64,000 nucleotides of DNA from Nitrospirillum viridazoti. Its GTDB lineage: Bacteria; Pseudomonadota; Alphaproteobacteria; Azospirillales; Azospirillaceae. Shown piece after piece: positions 49,246 to 57,545 of this stretch (position 1 is the stretch's first letter; each line of letters opens with the position of its first letter). Made by a program: the position numbers and the translations under genes. A model generated the notes under the pieces. The model saw only the letters and a list, made by a program, of their open reading frames with translations. It was not told the DNA's origin and ran no database searches. The stretch is taken from NCBI RefSeq assembly GCF_007827975.1, contig NZ_VITT01000001.1; one strand, written 5' to 3'.

Positions 49246-50831
49246 CGACCACCCGCTGGAACGGGGCCCATCGTCTGCTGCGGGCCGCCCGGGCGAGAGG
49301 AATAGACATCTGCTTCGCCAATCCCGGAACGACGGAACTGACCCTGGTCAGCGCCCTTGACGACGTTCCCGGCATCAGGCCCGTCCTGGGGTTGTTCGAG
49401 GGTGTGTGCACAGGCGCGGCCGACGGCTACGCCCGGGTTTCCGGCAAGCCGGCGCTCACCCTGTTGCACCTTGGCCCCGGCTTGGCCAACGGCTTGGCCA
49501 ACCTGCACAACGCGCGGCGCGCCAGGTCGCCGGTGGTGAATGTGGTGGGCGATCATGCCACGTGGCATCTGTCGTTCGACGCGCCGCTGACGTCGGACAT
49601 CGACTCTTTCGCCAAGCCGGTCTCCAAGGCCGTCATCTACTTGCGCGACCCCGCCAGCCTGCCTGCCCAATTGCAGGAGGTCTTTGACGTCGCGTCGGGT
49701 CCGAACGGCGGCGTGGTGACCGTGATCGCCCCCACGGACGTGATGGATGCCGACGTGCCGGAGGAGGAGGGTTCTGAGCAGCGGGCGGCCCCGTCGTCCC
49801 CGGCGGGGCTGTCCGGGAAAGGCGTTGTTCCGGATGGCGATATCGATGCCGTCCAAGCGGCCCTGGCACATCAGCGTCCGGTCATCCTGCTGCTGGGCGC
49901 CGACGCGCTCACCGAGCGGGGACAGCGCGCCGCGGCCCGCGTTGCCGGCGCGTTGCCCGGCCGGCTGCTCATGGAATCCTACCCGGCGATCGTCAGCTTG
50001 GGGGGTGACCTGCCGCGTCTCGAACGCCTGGCGTACTTCCCGCAGGATGTCCTGAGGCAGCTGGGCGACGCCACGGTGGTCCTGGTTGGGGCGAAGGCGC
50101 CGGTCAGCTACTTCGGATATGAAGGGCAACCAAGCGCGCTTGTCCCGTCGGACCGCATCATCGTGCTGTCGCGGCCCGATCAGGACAGCGTCGCGGCTTT
50201 GGAGGCCCTGGTGGCCCGGATGGAGGCGCCGACGCCGGTCGTCGCGCCCCAAGCCGCGCCGGCGGTTCCGCCGGTCGCGGACGGCGGCCCCCTATCGCCG
50301 GCCGCCGTCGTCGATGACCTGATCGATCGCTTGCCGGAGGGGGCCATCATCTCCTTGGAAGGCTCCACCCTGGGCGGACCCTTCCTGCAGCGCGCATATC
50401 GCGCCCGCAAGCATCAGGTGATGACGAATACCGGCGGTGCGATCGGGCAAGGGTTGCCTTGCGCCATCGGCGCGGCCCTGGCCGCCCCGGACACGCGTGT
50501 CGTGTCGCTCCAGTCCGATGGCAGCGCGCAATACACCGTGCAGTCCCTTTGGACGTTCGCGCGCGAGAGGCTGCCCGTCACCGTCATCATCGCCGCAAAC
50601 CACCGGTACGCGATATTGCAGACCGAATTGACCCGGGCAGACACCGCCATCGATGGAGAGGTGACCGGGCGCCTGACGCGGCTCGACAATCCTCAAGTGG
50701 ACTGGACGGCGTTGGCCCGTGGGTATGGCGTTCCGGCGGTCAGGGTGGCCACTCGGCAGGAACTTCAGGAGGCGTTGGACAGGGGCCTTGATGAAGACGG
50801 TCCCTTCCTCATCCAGGTCGATCTTCCATAG
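49242..50831 (+). CDS. Thiamine diphosphate-dependent decarboxylase/carboligase (benzoylformate decarboxylase or acetolactate synthase-like)
   Basis: 529 aa with the PYR domain starting NPGTTELTLVSALD, catalytic Glu53 in LFEGVCTGAADGYAR, and a PP domain with SDGSAQYTVQSLWTFARERLPVTVIIAANHRY as the ThDP-Mg motif (Asp426). VVNVVGDHATWHL in the middle domain is common to this group. It decarboxylates a 2-oxo acid, probably formed by the preceding aminotransferase or in meta-cleavage. The ATG overlaps the aminotransferase stop. The first Gly of the canonical GDG motif is Ser, as seen in some relatives. Substrate unknown. Confidence 0.85.
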   Translation: MTTTRWNGAHRLLRAARARGIDICFANPGTTELTLVSALDDVPGIRPVLGLFEGVCTGAADGYARVSGKPALTLLHLGPGLANGLANLHNARRARSPVVNVVGDHATWHLSFDAPLTSDIDSFAKPVSKAVIYLRDPASLPAQLQEVFDVASGPNGGVVTVIAPTDVMDADVPEEEGSEQRAAPSSPAGLSGKGVVPDGDIDAVQAALAHQRPVILLLGADALTERGQRAAARVAGALPGRLLMESYPAIVSLGGDLPRLERLAYFPQDVLRQLGDATVVLVGAKAPVSYFGYEGQPSALVPSDRIIVLSRPDQDSVAALEALVARMEAPTPVVAPQAAPAVPPVADGGPLSPAAVVDDLIDRLPEGAIISLEGSTLGGPFLQRAYRARKHQVMTNTGGAIGQGLPCAIGAALAAPDTRVVSLQSDGSAQYTVQSLWTFARERLPVTVIIAANHRYAILQTELTRADTAIDGEVTGRLTRLDNPQVDWTALARGYGVPAVRVATRQELQEALDRGLDEDGPFLIQVDLP

Positions 50832-50889
50832 ATGGCCGATAACCCAAGATCATGTGAAATATTTCCCACTCGCCACCAAGCGAAATTGA

Positions 50890-50907
50890 ACAGGCCCACA
50901 GGCCTGT
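50890..50907. other. Short hairpin after the ThDP gene
   Basis: ACAGGCC (50890-50896) pairs with GGCCTGT (50901-50907) over a CACA loop, in the 166-base gap before TonB receptor 2. Followed by AAAAA rather than T-run; GAAATATTTC (50856-50865) is a second palindrome there. Confidence 0.4.
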
Positions 50908-50997
50908 AAAAACCAAGAAAACAATAAAAACTTCTCCGTCAAAAATAACATGCCATCGAGAAGAACCTCGGTGGCCGTGAACAGAGAGGGTTGTCTT

Positions 50998-53313
50998 ATG
51001 GAAATTTCGCAAAAGGGCGGCTCGGGCAAGCCGTCGCGACTCCTTCCTGCCGTGCTGCCGGTCATTCTGGCGGGACTGCCAGGCTTGGCTTGGGCTCAGC
51101 AGCAAGGGCCGGCGGGCGGTGGTGATGAACTGACAGAAATCGTGATCACGGCCGAAAAGCGCGCGTCGACAGTGCAGCAAACGCCGATCAGCATCACCGC
51201 CGTCAGCGGCGACCAGCTATCCAAGGAAGGCATTACCGATGTGGGGCGCCTGGCCTCCCAGGTTCCGGGCATCGCGATGGCATCCGAGGGCCCCGGACGC
51301 ACGCAATTCAACATCCGTGGCCTGTCCAGTTCCGGCGGGTCGTCGCCGACGGTGGGCTTTTATCTGGATGACGTGCCGGTCACGCCGCCCACCTCGCAAC
51401 TGGCGTCCGCGGGGAAGGTGATGATCGATCCGGACCTGTATGATCTGGCGCGCGTGGAGATACTCAGAGGCCCCCAAGGCACCCTCTATGGCGCGAGTTC
51501 AATGGGCGGCACCATCCGTCTCATCACGAACGACCCCGACCTGGAGCGCTTTTCCGGCCGTGTTCAGGCGGGCGTGTCGGGTACGGACGGTGGCGGCGTC
51601 AATTACAGCGGGAATTTCATGCTGAATATCCCGATCGTCAGTGACAAGCTGGCGCTTCGCGTCGTCGGGACGGAAAAGTACAACTCTGGCTTCATCGATC
51701 GTATCGTCACCAACGACTTTCCCCTGCCGAATGGCAATGCACGGGGTGACGTGGCTGGTGCGCCGGTCGCGAAAGTTCATTCAAACGATAACGATGATAG
51801 GACGACGGGCTTCCGTGCGACCTTGCTTTTCAAGCCCACGGAAGACTTGAGCATCGAGCCGGCGATATTCCATCAGCGGCTGACGACGGGCGCCTTGTCG
51901 GCGATCGACATTCCTCCCGGGACCATGGCGCATTACCAGCCCTATGACGTACCGGAGACGTCGTTGCAGGCGTTCGACGACTACAGCCTGCGCGTGAAGT
52001 ATGATTTGAGCGCCCTCTCGATCCAGTCCATCACGTCGCTGCTGCGCGTGCGCTCCTACGTCAAGGAAGATGACGCGGAAAGCCAGTATTTCGCATTCGG
52101 TCCCATGGGGCCGGCGGGGATGCCCACGGACAACAGCACGACCGAAAGGCATTCCTCACATCAGTTCAATGAGGAACTGCGCGTGTCCTCGAACGATGAC
52201 TCCAATCTGCAGTGGGTCGCTGGCGGCTTCTACAGCCGGTTCTCTGATCATCTGTTGATACGCAATACGGTGAATGACCTGGTGCCGATCTATGGCACCG
52301 CCAATGCGTTCACCGACGTCGAGCCCGATAGCCTGACACAGCAGGCGCTCTTCGGGGAAGTGAACTACCAGTTCCTGCCGGACTGGAAGGCCACCGTCGG
52401 GCTGCGCTATTTCCATTATCGCTTCGACTATCTGCAGAACGCGGACGGGTTGGCCGCCCAGGCGGGCACATTCACCGGCGTCGCCGGCGCCTATGGGCTG
52501 ACGCCGAAATTCACGCTGACCTATACGCCGGACAAGAACCTTCTTTTTTATGCTACGGCCTCGAAGGGCTATCGTCCCGGGGGCCCCAATCTGCCCATCC
52601 CGACGAGCGGCGTCATCGATTGTTCCTCCTCATACCAGCAGCTGGGCATCAAGACGGAGCCGTCGACCTTCGGTCCGGACGCGGTTTGGAACTATGAGAT
52701 CGGCGAGAAGGCGAAGCTTCTCGATGGCCGGATGACGCTGAATTCGTCCTTCTATTATATCGACTGGCAGCGCATCCAACTCCAGACCACGCTCGCATGC
52801 GGGTATTTCTTTACCGCCAACTCGGGCAAGGCTTATTCGGAGGGTGCCGAGGTTGAGGCCAGCGTGAATCTGGGCGATGGCTTCCGGCTCAACCAGTCGC
52901 TGGGGACGACGCGGTCGGCGCTGACGGACGCGGTCCTGCCCGGAAACTCGCCGATCGGCCAGCAGCTTCCCGATGTGCCGCGGTGGACGGCAACGACCTC
53001 CCTGGAATATTCGCGTGACATAGCCGGCGATCTGACCTTCAGCGCCCTGGTGACGAACCGGTTTGTCGATGCGCAGTACGATTACAGTGCCGTGCCGGCC
53101 AGTTATTTCCAGAAGCCGGCCTATGACCTGGTCGACATGCGCATCGGCTTGGCGGGCGGCAGTTGGACGACGTCGCTTTACGTCGACAACCTGTTCGACC
53201 GCCGCGCGGTCACCGGCATCAATCGGAACGTGGCCCAAAACAACCCTTATTATGCCCGCGTGTTCGTCAACCGGCCCCGGACGATCGGCGTCACGGCGGA
53301 GACGGAGTTCTGA
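50998..53313 (+). CDS. TonB-dependent outer-membrane receptor 2
   Basis: 771 aa. Signal peptide with AVLPVILAGLPGLAWA, then TonB-box/plug start EIVITAEKRASTVQQTPISITAVSG and the plug signature ARVEILRGPQGTLYGASSMGGTIRLITNDP. The last residues include GVTAETEF, ending in Phe as required for barrel assembly. ATG 50998 is chosen because GAGAGGG lies about eight bases upstream; an earlier in-frame ATG at 50950 adds a non-signal stretch. Belongs to the same family as receptor 1 (EIVIxAxxR and GASSMGG). It probably imports the region 2 substrate. Confidence 0.9.
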   Translation: MEISQKGGSGKPSRLLPAVLPVILAGLPGLAWAQQQGPAGGGDELTEIVITAEKRASTVQQTPISITAVSGDQLSKEGITDVGRLASQVPGIAMASEGPGRTQFNIRGLSSSGGSSPTVGFYLDDVPVTPPTSQLASAGKVMIDPDLYDLARVEILRGPQGTLYGASSMGGTIRLITNDPDLERFSGRVQAGVSGTDGGGVNYSGNFMLNIPIVSDKLALRVVGTEKYNSGFIDRIVTNDFPLPNGNARGDVAGAPVAKVHSNDNDDRTTGFRATLLFKPTEDLSIEPAIFHQRLTTGALSAIDIPPGTMAHYQPYDVPETSLQAFDDYSLRVKYDLSALSIQSITSLLRVRSYVKEDDAESQYFAFGPMGPAGMPTDNSTTERHSSHQFNEELRVSSNDDSNLQWVAGGFYSRFSDHLLIRNTVNDLVPIYGTANAFTDVEPDSLTQQALFGEVNYQFLPDWKATVGLRYFHYRFDYLQNADGLAAQAGTFTGVAGAYGLTPKFTLTYTPDKNLLFYATASKGYRPGGPNLPIPTSGVIDCSSSYQQLGIKTEPSTFGPDAVWNYEIGEKAKLLDGRMTLNSSFYYIDWQRIQLQTTLACGYFFTANSGKAYSEGAEVEASVNLGDGFRLNQSLGTTRSALTDAVLPGNSPIGQQLPDVPRWTATTSLEYSRDIAGDLTFSALVTNRFVDAQYDYSAVPASYFQKPAYDLVDMRIGLAGGSWTTSLYVDNLFDRRAVTGINRNVAQNNPYYARVFVNRPRTIGVTAETEF

Positions 53314-53395
53314 GCGCTCTTGGTGTAGGGCCCGGGCCGGCTTGGAACGCCGACCCGGGCCTTGGCCCGAGATCCACCAATTTCCGGAGGGAGTC

Positions 53396-53941
53396 TTGAA
53401 CTCAGCAAAGAAATACCCTTTGGCCATGCGGCTCATTCATTGGTTCCGCGCCGCGATTGTCCTGGGGATGATCTGGCTTGGTTGGAAGATGGTGTCGCTG
53501 GGCGACAACATCCCGGCGAAGTTCGAGGATTTTTACCCCCTTCATAAGTCATTCGGCCTTGTGGTGATCATCCTGGTGGCCGTCCAGCTGGTATTGCGGG
53601 TGCTCGTGCCGACGCCGGCGCTGGCCACTGGCCTTTCGAAGGTCGAGGCCATTGCGGCCAAAATCGCCCATGTGGCGCTTTATGTGCTGATGATCGTCGT
53701 TCCTGTGATCGGATATTCACGCTCGAGCACTTTCTCGGAAAGCGACGGCGTTACCTTGTTCGGTCTCAAGGTCCCGGAACTTCTGGGGAAGAACGACGCA
53801 CTCTCCGAGACGTTGAGTTCCATTCACGCGGTGCTGGCATACACACTGCTGGCCGTCATCGTCATCCATGTATTGGGGGCGTTGAAGCATCGCATCTTCG
53901 ACAAGAATAAAAACAATGATCCGCTTTCGCGGATGATTTGA
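53396..53941 (+). CDS. Cytochrome b561-family membrane protein, TTG start
   Basis: 181 aa, four membrane helices with haem-ligand His in MRLIHWFRAAIVLGMIWLGWKMV, FYPLHKSFGLVVIILVAVQLVLR, KIAHVALYVLMIVVPVIGY and SIHAVLAYTLLAVIVIHVLGALKH. The start is TTG 53396: GGAGGGAG lies a few bases upstream, and it gives MNSAKKYPLAMRLIHW, an expected b561 N-terminus. ATG 53426 would remove the first helix edge. The protein passes electrons between a quinone pool and periplasmic partners, perhaps in the electron supply for the receptor-linked process. It follows receptor 2 by 82 bases. Confidence 0.8.
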   Translation: MNSAKKYPLAMRLIHWFRAAIVLGMIWLGWKMVSLGDNIPAKFEDFYPLHKSFGLVVIILVAVQLVLRVLVPTPALATGLSKVEAIAAKIAHVALYVLMIVVPVIGYSRSSTFSESDGVTLFGLKVPELLGKNDALSETLSSIHAVLAYTLLAVIVIHVLGALKHRIFDKNKNNDPLSRMI

Positions 53942-53984
53942 CGGCACTGGGTTCTGATTTAGACGCTTGAGTTGGAGACGTATC

Positions 53985-55433
53985 GTGGCAAATCGCTATC
54001 TGCGCGAACAAAATTATATCGACGGCAAGTGGGTGGACGCGGATTCGAGGGCCACGATAGACGTTATCGACCCCGCGACTTCGGTGCGCATCGGCACCGT
54101 TCCGAGGTCTGGCCAGATGGAAACTCAGCGCGCCATAGCGGCGGCGGATGCCGCGTTTCAAACCTGGCGCCGGACGACCGCGCTGGAGCGGTCGCAACTC
54201 CTGCGCAAGCTGCATGACCTGATCCTGCAAAATCAGCAGGCCTTGGCTGAACTGCTGACGCTGGAACAGGGGAAGCCGTTGGCCGAGGCCACGGGTGAAA
54301 TTCGCGCGTCCGCCGCTTACGTCCTTTGGTTCGCCGAGGAGGCGCGGCGGGTTTATGGTGAGGTGGTGCCCTCCCCCTGGGCCGACCGCCGCATTCTGGT
54401 CACCAAGGAACCCGTTGGGGTGGTGGCCGCGATCACGCCCTGGAACTTCCCGTCATCGATGCTGGCCCGCAAGCTTGCCCCCGCTCTCGCTGCCGGTTGC
54501 ACGGTTGTCGCCAAGCCGGCGACCCAGACGCCCTTCTCGGGTTTGGCCTGGGGGGTGCTGTGCGAAGAGGCCGGCTTCCCCCAGGGCGTCGTCAACATTG
54601 TGACCGGCAGCGCCGGCGAGATCGGCGACGAGCTTTGCTTTAGTCCCATTGTCCGGAAGCTGACCTTCACCGGGTCGACCGAAATCGGGAAGGTCCTCCT
54701 CGCGAAATGCGCCGCCACTGTGAAGAAGGTGTCCATGGAGCTGGGCGGCAACGCCCCCTTCATCGTCTTTGACGATGCCGATATCGATCGCGCCGTGGAA
54801 GGGGCCATCACCTCGAAATATCGCAACTCCGGCCAGACCTGCGTTTGCACCAACCGGTTCCTGGTACAGTCGCGCATCTATGATCGGTTCGTCGAGAAGC
54901 TGGCGGCGGAGACCGGGAAGCTGAGGGTTGGCCCCGGCTTGGAACCGCGCACGCAACAAGGGCCGCTTATCGATTTAAGGGCGGTGGAGCGGGTTGAGGA
55001 ATTGATCCGGGACGCCATCGACAAGGGGGCGGGCATCGCCATCGGCGGCAAGCGTCATGCGCTTGGTGGAAGCTTCTTCGAGCCCACCGTCATCTCTGGC
55101 GCCGGCTCCGAAATGCTGTGCATGAAGGAGGAGATCTTTGGTCCCATCGCGCCGGTGTCCCGCTTCGAAACCGAAGAGGAGGCGATCGCCCGAGCCAACG
55201 AAACCGAGTTCGGGTTGGCCGCATACTTCTATACGGCCGACCTCGCCCGCGCCTTCCGCGTCATGGGTAGTCTCAAGTACGGCATGGTTGGCATCAATGA
55301 AGGTTTGATCACCACTGTTGAGGGCCCTTTTGGCGGGTTCAAGGAATCCGGAATTGGCAAGGAAGGGGGGCGCCAGGGTATCGATGACTATATCGATACC
55401 AAGTATGTGTGCCTGGGCGGTTTAGGCAGCTAG
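53985..55433 (+). CDS. Aldehyde dehydrogenase (succinate-semialdehyde dehydrogenase-like), GTG start
   Basis: 482 aa. Cys286 lies in NSGQTCVCTNRF, the Glu region is MELGGNAPFIVFDDADI, and the C-terminal FGGFKESGIGKEGGRQGIDDYIDTKYVCLGG matches GabD-like enzymes. GTG 53985 is chosen because a GGAG site lies about seven bases upstream. By family it would oxidise succinate semialdehyde or a similar omega-aldehyde, a plausible product of the ThDP enzyme at 49242 and of the aminotransferase. It is the last gene of region 2 in this direction, with the next gene converging. Confidence 0.87.
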   Translation: MANRYLREQNYIDGKWVDADSRATIDVIDPATSVRIGTVPRSGQMETQRAIAAADAAFQTWRRTTALERSQLLRKLHDLILQNQQALAELLTLEQGKPLAEATGEIRASAAYVLWFAEEARRVYGEVVPSPWADRRILVTKEPVGVVAAITPWNFPSSMLARKLAPALAAGCTVVAKPATQTPFSGLAWGVLCEEAGFPQGVVNIVTGSAGEIGDELCFSPIVRKLTFTGSTEIGKVLLAKCAATVKKVSMELGGNAPFIVFDDADIDRAVEGAITSKYRNSGQTCVCTNRFLVQSRIYDRFVEKLAAETGKLRVGPGLEPRTQQGPLIDLRAVERVEELIRDAIDKGAGIAIGGKRHALGGSFFEPTVISGAGSEMLCMKEEIFGPIAPVSRFETEEEAIARANETEFGLAAYFYTADLARAFRVMGSLKYGMVGINEGLITTVEGPFGGFKESGIGKEGGRQGIDDYIDTKYVCLGGLGS

Positions 55434-55541
55434 GGAATGACGCTGCTGATCCCAATGGCATCAAACGGTTACCGTGCTGATCGGCGCCAAAGCCCCCATC
55501 TGGTTCACCTAAGGCAGGGGTTTCACGCAGGCCGTGGGGCC

Positions 55542-56141
55542 TCAGGCCCGCTTGCGCCCCGTGACCATGGCGCGGACCAGGTTTTCCCGGTGCAACATGC
55601 TGGACAGGATCACGCCGCCGACATGTAGGACCACCAGGATAAGGGTTACGGTGGCCGCCGCGCCGTGGATGTCCTCCATCGCGTCCTCTCCCAGAACGCC
55701 GCCCCCCGTATCCAAAACGATGCCGGTGGCCACGGTCAGGAGCAGGCTGGCCAGAAGCGCCACGATCATGGCGCCGCCCGCCGGGTTATGGCCCACATAC
55801 CGGCCCGCCCGCCCCTTCACCAAGGCTCCCATATAGGAGAGGAAGCCGCCTGGGCTGGGCACGAACTCGGCGAACCGGGCATGCGGGGTGCCGATAAGGC
55901 CCCACAGGGATCGCACCCCGACCGCCACCAGGATCGCGAAGCCGGCAGCCTCATGCACGGGCATGACCTCTTCGGCCGACAGCCAGGCGACGACGAAGGA
56001 GGCGGCGATGGTCCAGTGCAAGAGGCGGATGACCGGATCCCACACCGTCACCGTGCCGGTGGACGCTGTGGCGCTGGGGGAAACGGCGCCCTTGGGGACG
56101 CTGTGGGTAGGGGCGCCGTCGGAGGGGAGGGGCGTGGTCAT
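55542..56141 (-). CDS. Cytochrome b561/b-type membrane protein
   Basis: 199 aa. A hydrophilic N-terminus precedes VTVWDPVIRLLHWTIAASFVVAWLS, then VHEAAGFAILVAVGVRSLWGLIG, GGAMIVALLASLLLTVATGIVL and EDIHGAAATVTLILVVLHVGGVILSSMLH: four helices with four conserved His for two haems. Family: b561-domain proteins of the Ni/Fe-hydrogenase b-type or CybB kind. It starts with ATG 56141 overlapping the PepSY gene stop by one base (TGATG), so the two are coupled. Together with the PepSY and the two-component system across the intergenic region it forms a module that may handle metal or redox stress. Confidence 0.85.
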   Translation of the reverse strand: MTTPLPSDGAPTHSVPKGAVSPSATASTGTVTVWDPVIRLLHWTIAASFVVAWLSAEEVMPVHEAAGFAILVAVGVRSLWGLIGTPHARFAEFVPSPGGFLSYMGALVKGRAGRYVGHNPAGGAMIVALLASLLLTVATGIVLDTGGGVLGEDAMEDIHGAAATVTLILVVLHVGGVILSSMLHRENLVRAMVTGRKRA

Positions 56142-56452
56142 CAGTCCTCATCCTTTTCCGTTTTCAGGATATCGCCCGTGCGGGCGTCGACGGCCAGTTC
56201 GACGCGCTTGCCCTGCGGGTCGCGGGCCTCGACCTTGTAATTCTTGTCGCGGTGCCGCTTGATTTCGGTGATGTCGGAGTAGCCCTGGGCGGCCAAGCGC
56301 TCGACCAACTGCGGGACGGTCAGGGCGCCTGCGTCCCCCGCTTTCCCCGGCTGAGCCTGGCTGGCGGGCGCGGTCTCGACAGCCAGCGCGTAGCCGCCGA
56401 TGGCCAGGGAACCCGCCAGCAGCGCCGCCGCGGCGATTTTGCCATACATCAT
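56141..56452 (-). CDS. PepSY-domain periplasmic protein
   Basis: 103 aa with a signal peptide (IAAAALLAGSLAIGGYALA) and one PepSY domain (LVERLAAQGYSDITEIKRHRDKNYKVEARDPQGKRVELAVDARTGDIL). Small PepSY proteins are often attached to sensor or membrane-redox systems and may bind peptides or metals. ATG 56452 (or 56449) is chosen, with GGAGG a few bases upstream. Overlaps the cytochrome gene. It is divergent from a second PepSY gene, with 11-bp-spaced operator repeats between. Confidence 0.83.
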   Translation of the reverse strand: MMYGKIAAAALLAGSLAIGGYALAVETAPASQAQPGKAGDAGALTVPQLVERLAAQGYSDITEIKRHRDKNYKVEARDPQGKRVELAVDARTGDILKTEKDED

Positions 56453-56503
56453 GGTGTCCTCCGTATTGGGATTGGATGGTGGCATCATCCTGGCGGGGTT
56501 CCG

Positions 56504-56543
56504 TTGAACGGGACCTGAACGGCGCGTTCAGGCTGCGTTCAGG
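56504..56543. promoter_or_regulatory. Operator of 11-bp-periodic repeats between divergent PepSY genes
   Basis: TTGAACGG (56504-56511) and CTGAACGG (56515-56522) repeat with an 11-bp period. They face CGTTCAGG (56525-56532) and CGTTCAGG (56536-56543), also 11 bp apart. CCTGAACG-GCG-CGTTCAGG (56514-56532) is the central dyad. OmpR/PhoB-type regulators bind tandem half-sites with this 11-bp spacing. The last repeat abuts the AGGAAAGGAA ribosome site of the PepSY gene at 56560. Confidence 0.7.
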
Positions 56544-56559
56544 AAAGGAACGGTCAACT

Positions 56560-56886
56560 ATGCCGATGAGATGGATCGTTGCCCTTCTGCTGCCCCTGCT
56601 GGCCATGCCCGCCGCCCTGGCGGACGCGGACCAGGACCAGGACCGCGCGCGCGCCGCCGTGGAACAGGGGCGCGCGTTGCCCCTGCGCACCATCCTGGAC
56701 CGCGCAGCGGCCCGCTTCCCCGGCCAGCTCCTGGAAGCGGAATTGGAGGAGGAGCACGGCCGATTGGTCTATGAGATCAAACTGCTGATGGACGGCGGGC
56801 GTATCGTGAAGCTGCATTACGACGCCCGAACGGGCGACCTTCTCGCGGTCAAGGAACGGGGGCCGGAGAAGGATCGCAGGCCATGA
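56560..56886 (+). CDS. PepSY-domain exported protein
   Basis: 108 aa. Signal peptide MRWIVALLLPLLAMPAALA, then an acidic Asp/Gln-rich linker and a PepSY domain (ILDRAAARFPGQLLEAELEEEHGRLVYEIKLLMDGGRIVKLHYDARTGDLLAV). ATG 56560 follows AGGAAAGGAA (56541-56550). The stop overlaps the response regulator start (ATGA), so the three genes PepSY, response regulator and kinase form a coupled operon. The protein may modulate the histidine kinase from the periplasm, as proposed for other PepSY-kinase operons. Confidence 0.83.
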   Translation: MPMRWIVALLLPLLAMPAALADADQDQDRARAAVEQGRALPLRTILDRAAARFPGQLLEAELEEEHGRLVYEIKLLMDGGRIVKLHYDARTGDLLAVKERGPEKDRRP

Positions 56887-57545
56887 GGATACTGCTCGCC
56901 GAGGATGATCCGGCGCTGCGCCGTCAACTTGCAGAGGCGCTGGCGGATGCCGGCTACGCCGTCGACATGGCCCCTGACGGCGAGGAGGCCGCCTTCCTCG
57001 GGGAGAGTGAGCCCTATGACGCCGCGGTGCTGGATCTGGGATTGCCGGTGCGCGACGGCCTGTCCGTCCTGCGCGCGTGGCGGGCGGCGGACATCACGGT
57101 GCCGGTGCTGATCCTCACCGCCCGTGGAACCTGGCAGGAGAAGGTGGCCGGCATCGACGCCGGCGCCGACGACTACCTGGCCAAGCCGTTCCGGATGGAG
57201 GAACTGCTGGCCCGCGTGCGCGCCCTGATCCGCCGGGCCGGTGGGCTGGCGGCGGCGGAACTGCGCTGCGGCCCCGTGACGCTGGACACCCGCACCGGCC
57301 GGGTGACGGTGGACGGCCGGCCCGTCGCACTGACGGCGCATGAGTTCAAGGTGCTGTCCTATCTCATGCACCACCCCGGCAAGGTCGTGTCCCGTACCGA
57401 ATTGACCGAGCATGTCTATGCGCAGGATTTCGATCGCGACAGCAACACCATCGAGGTGTTCGTCGGCCGGCTGCGCCGCAAGCTGGGCGGCGACCTCATC
57501 CGGACGGAACGGGGCCTGGGGTACCGCCTGGAGGCGGCGCGGTGA
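56883..57545 (+). CDS. OmpR-family two-component response regulator
   Basis: 220 aa. The receiver domain starts MRILLAEDDPALRRQL, with the phosphoacceptor Asp51 (VLDLGLP) and Lys101 (YLAKPF), then the winged helix ELRCGPVTLDTRTGRVTVDGRPVALTAHEFKVLSYLMHHPGKVVSRTELTEHVYAQDFDRDSNTIEVFVGRLRRKL. By family it binds direct repeats with 11-bp spacing, which is exactly what the operator between the divergent PepSY genes shows. Coupled to the PepSY gene upstream (ATGA) and the kinase downstream (GTGA). Autoregulation is likely. Confidence 0.9.
   Translation: MRILLAEDDPALRRQLAEALADAGYAVDMAPDGEEAAFLGESEPYDAAVLDLGLPVRDGLSVLRAWRAADITVPVLILTARGTWQEKVAGIDAGADDYLAKPFRMEELLARVRALIRRAGGLAAAELRCGPVTLDTRTGRVTVDGRPVALTAHEFKVLSYLMHHPGKVVSRTELTEHVYAQDFDRDSNTIEVFVGRLRRKLGGDLIRTERGLGYRLEAAR

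Noticed and set aside
55464..55475. AACGGTTACCGT near the end of region 2 as another copy of the AACGGTT dyad
   Set aside because: Only a half-site, and it lies between convergent genes where an operator would serve no known promoter.
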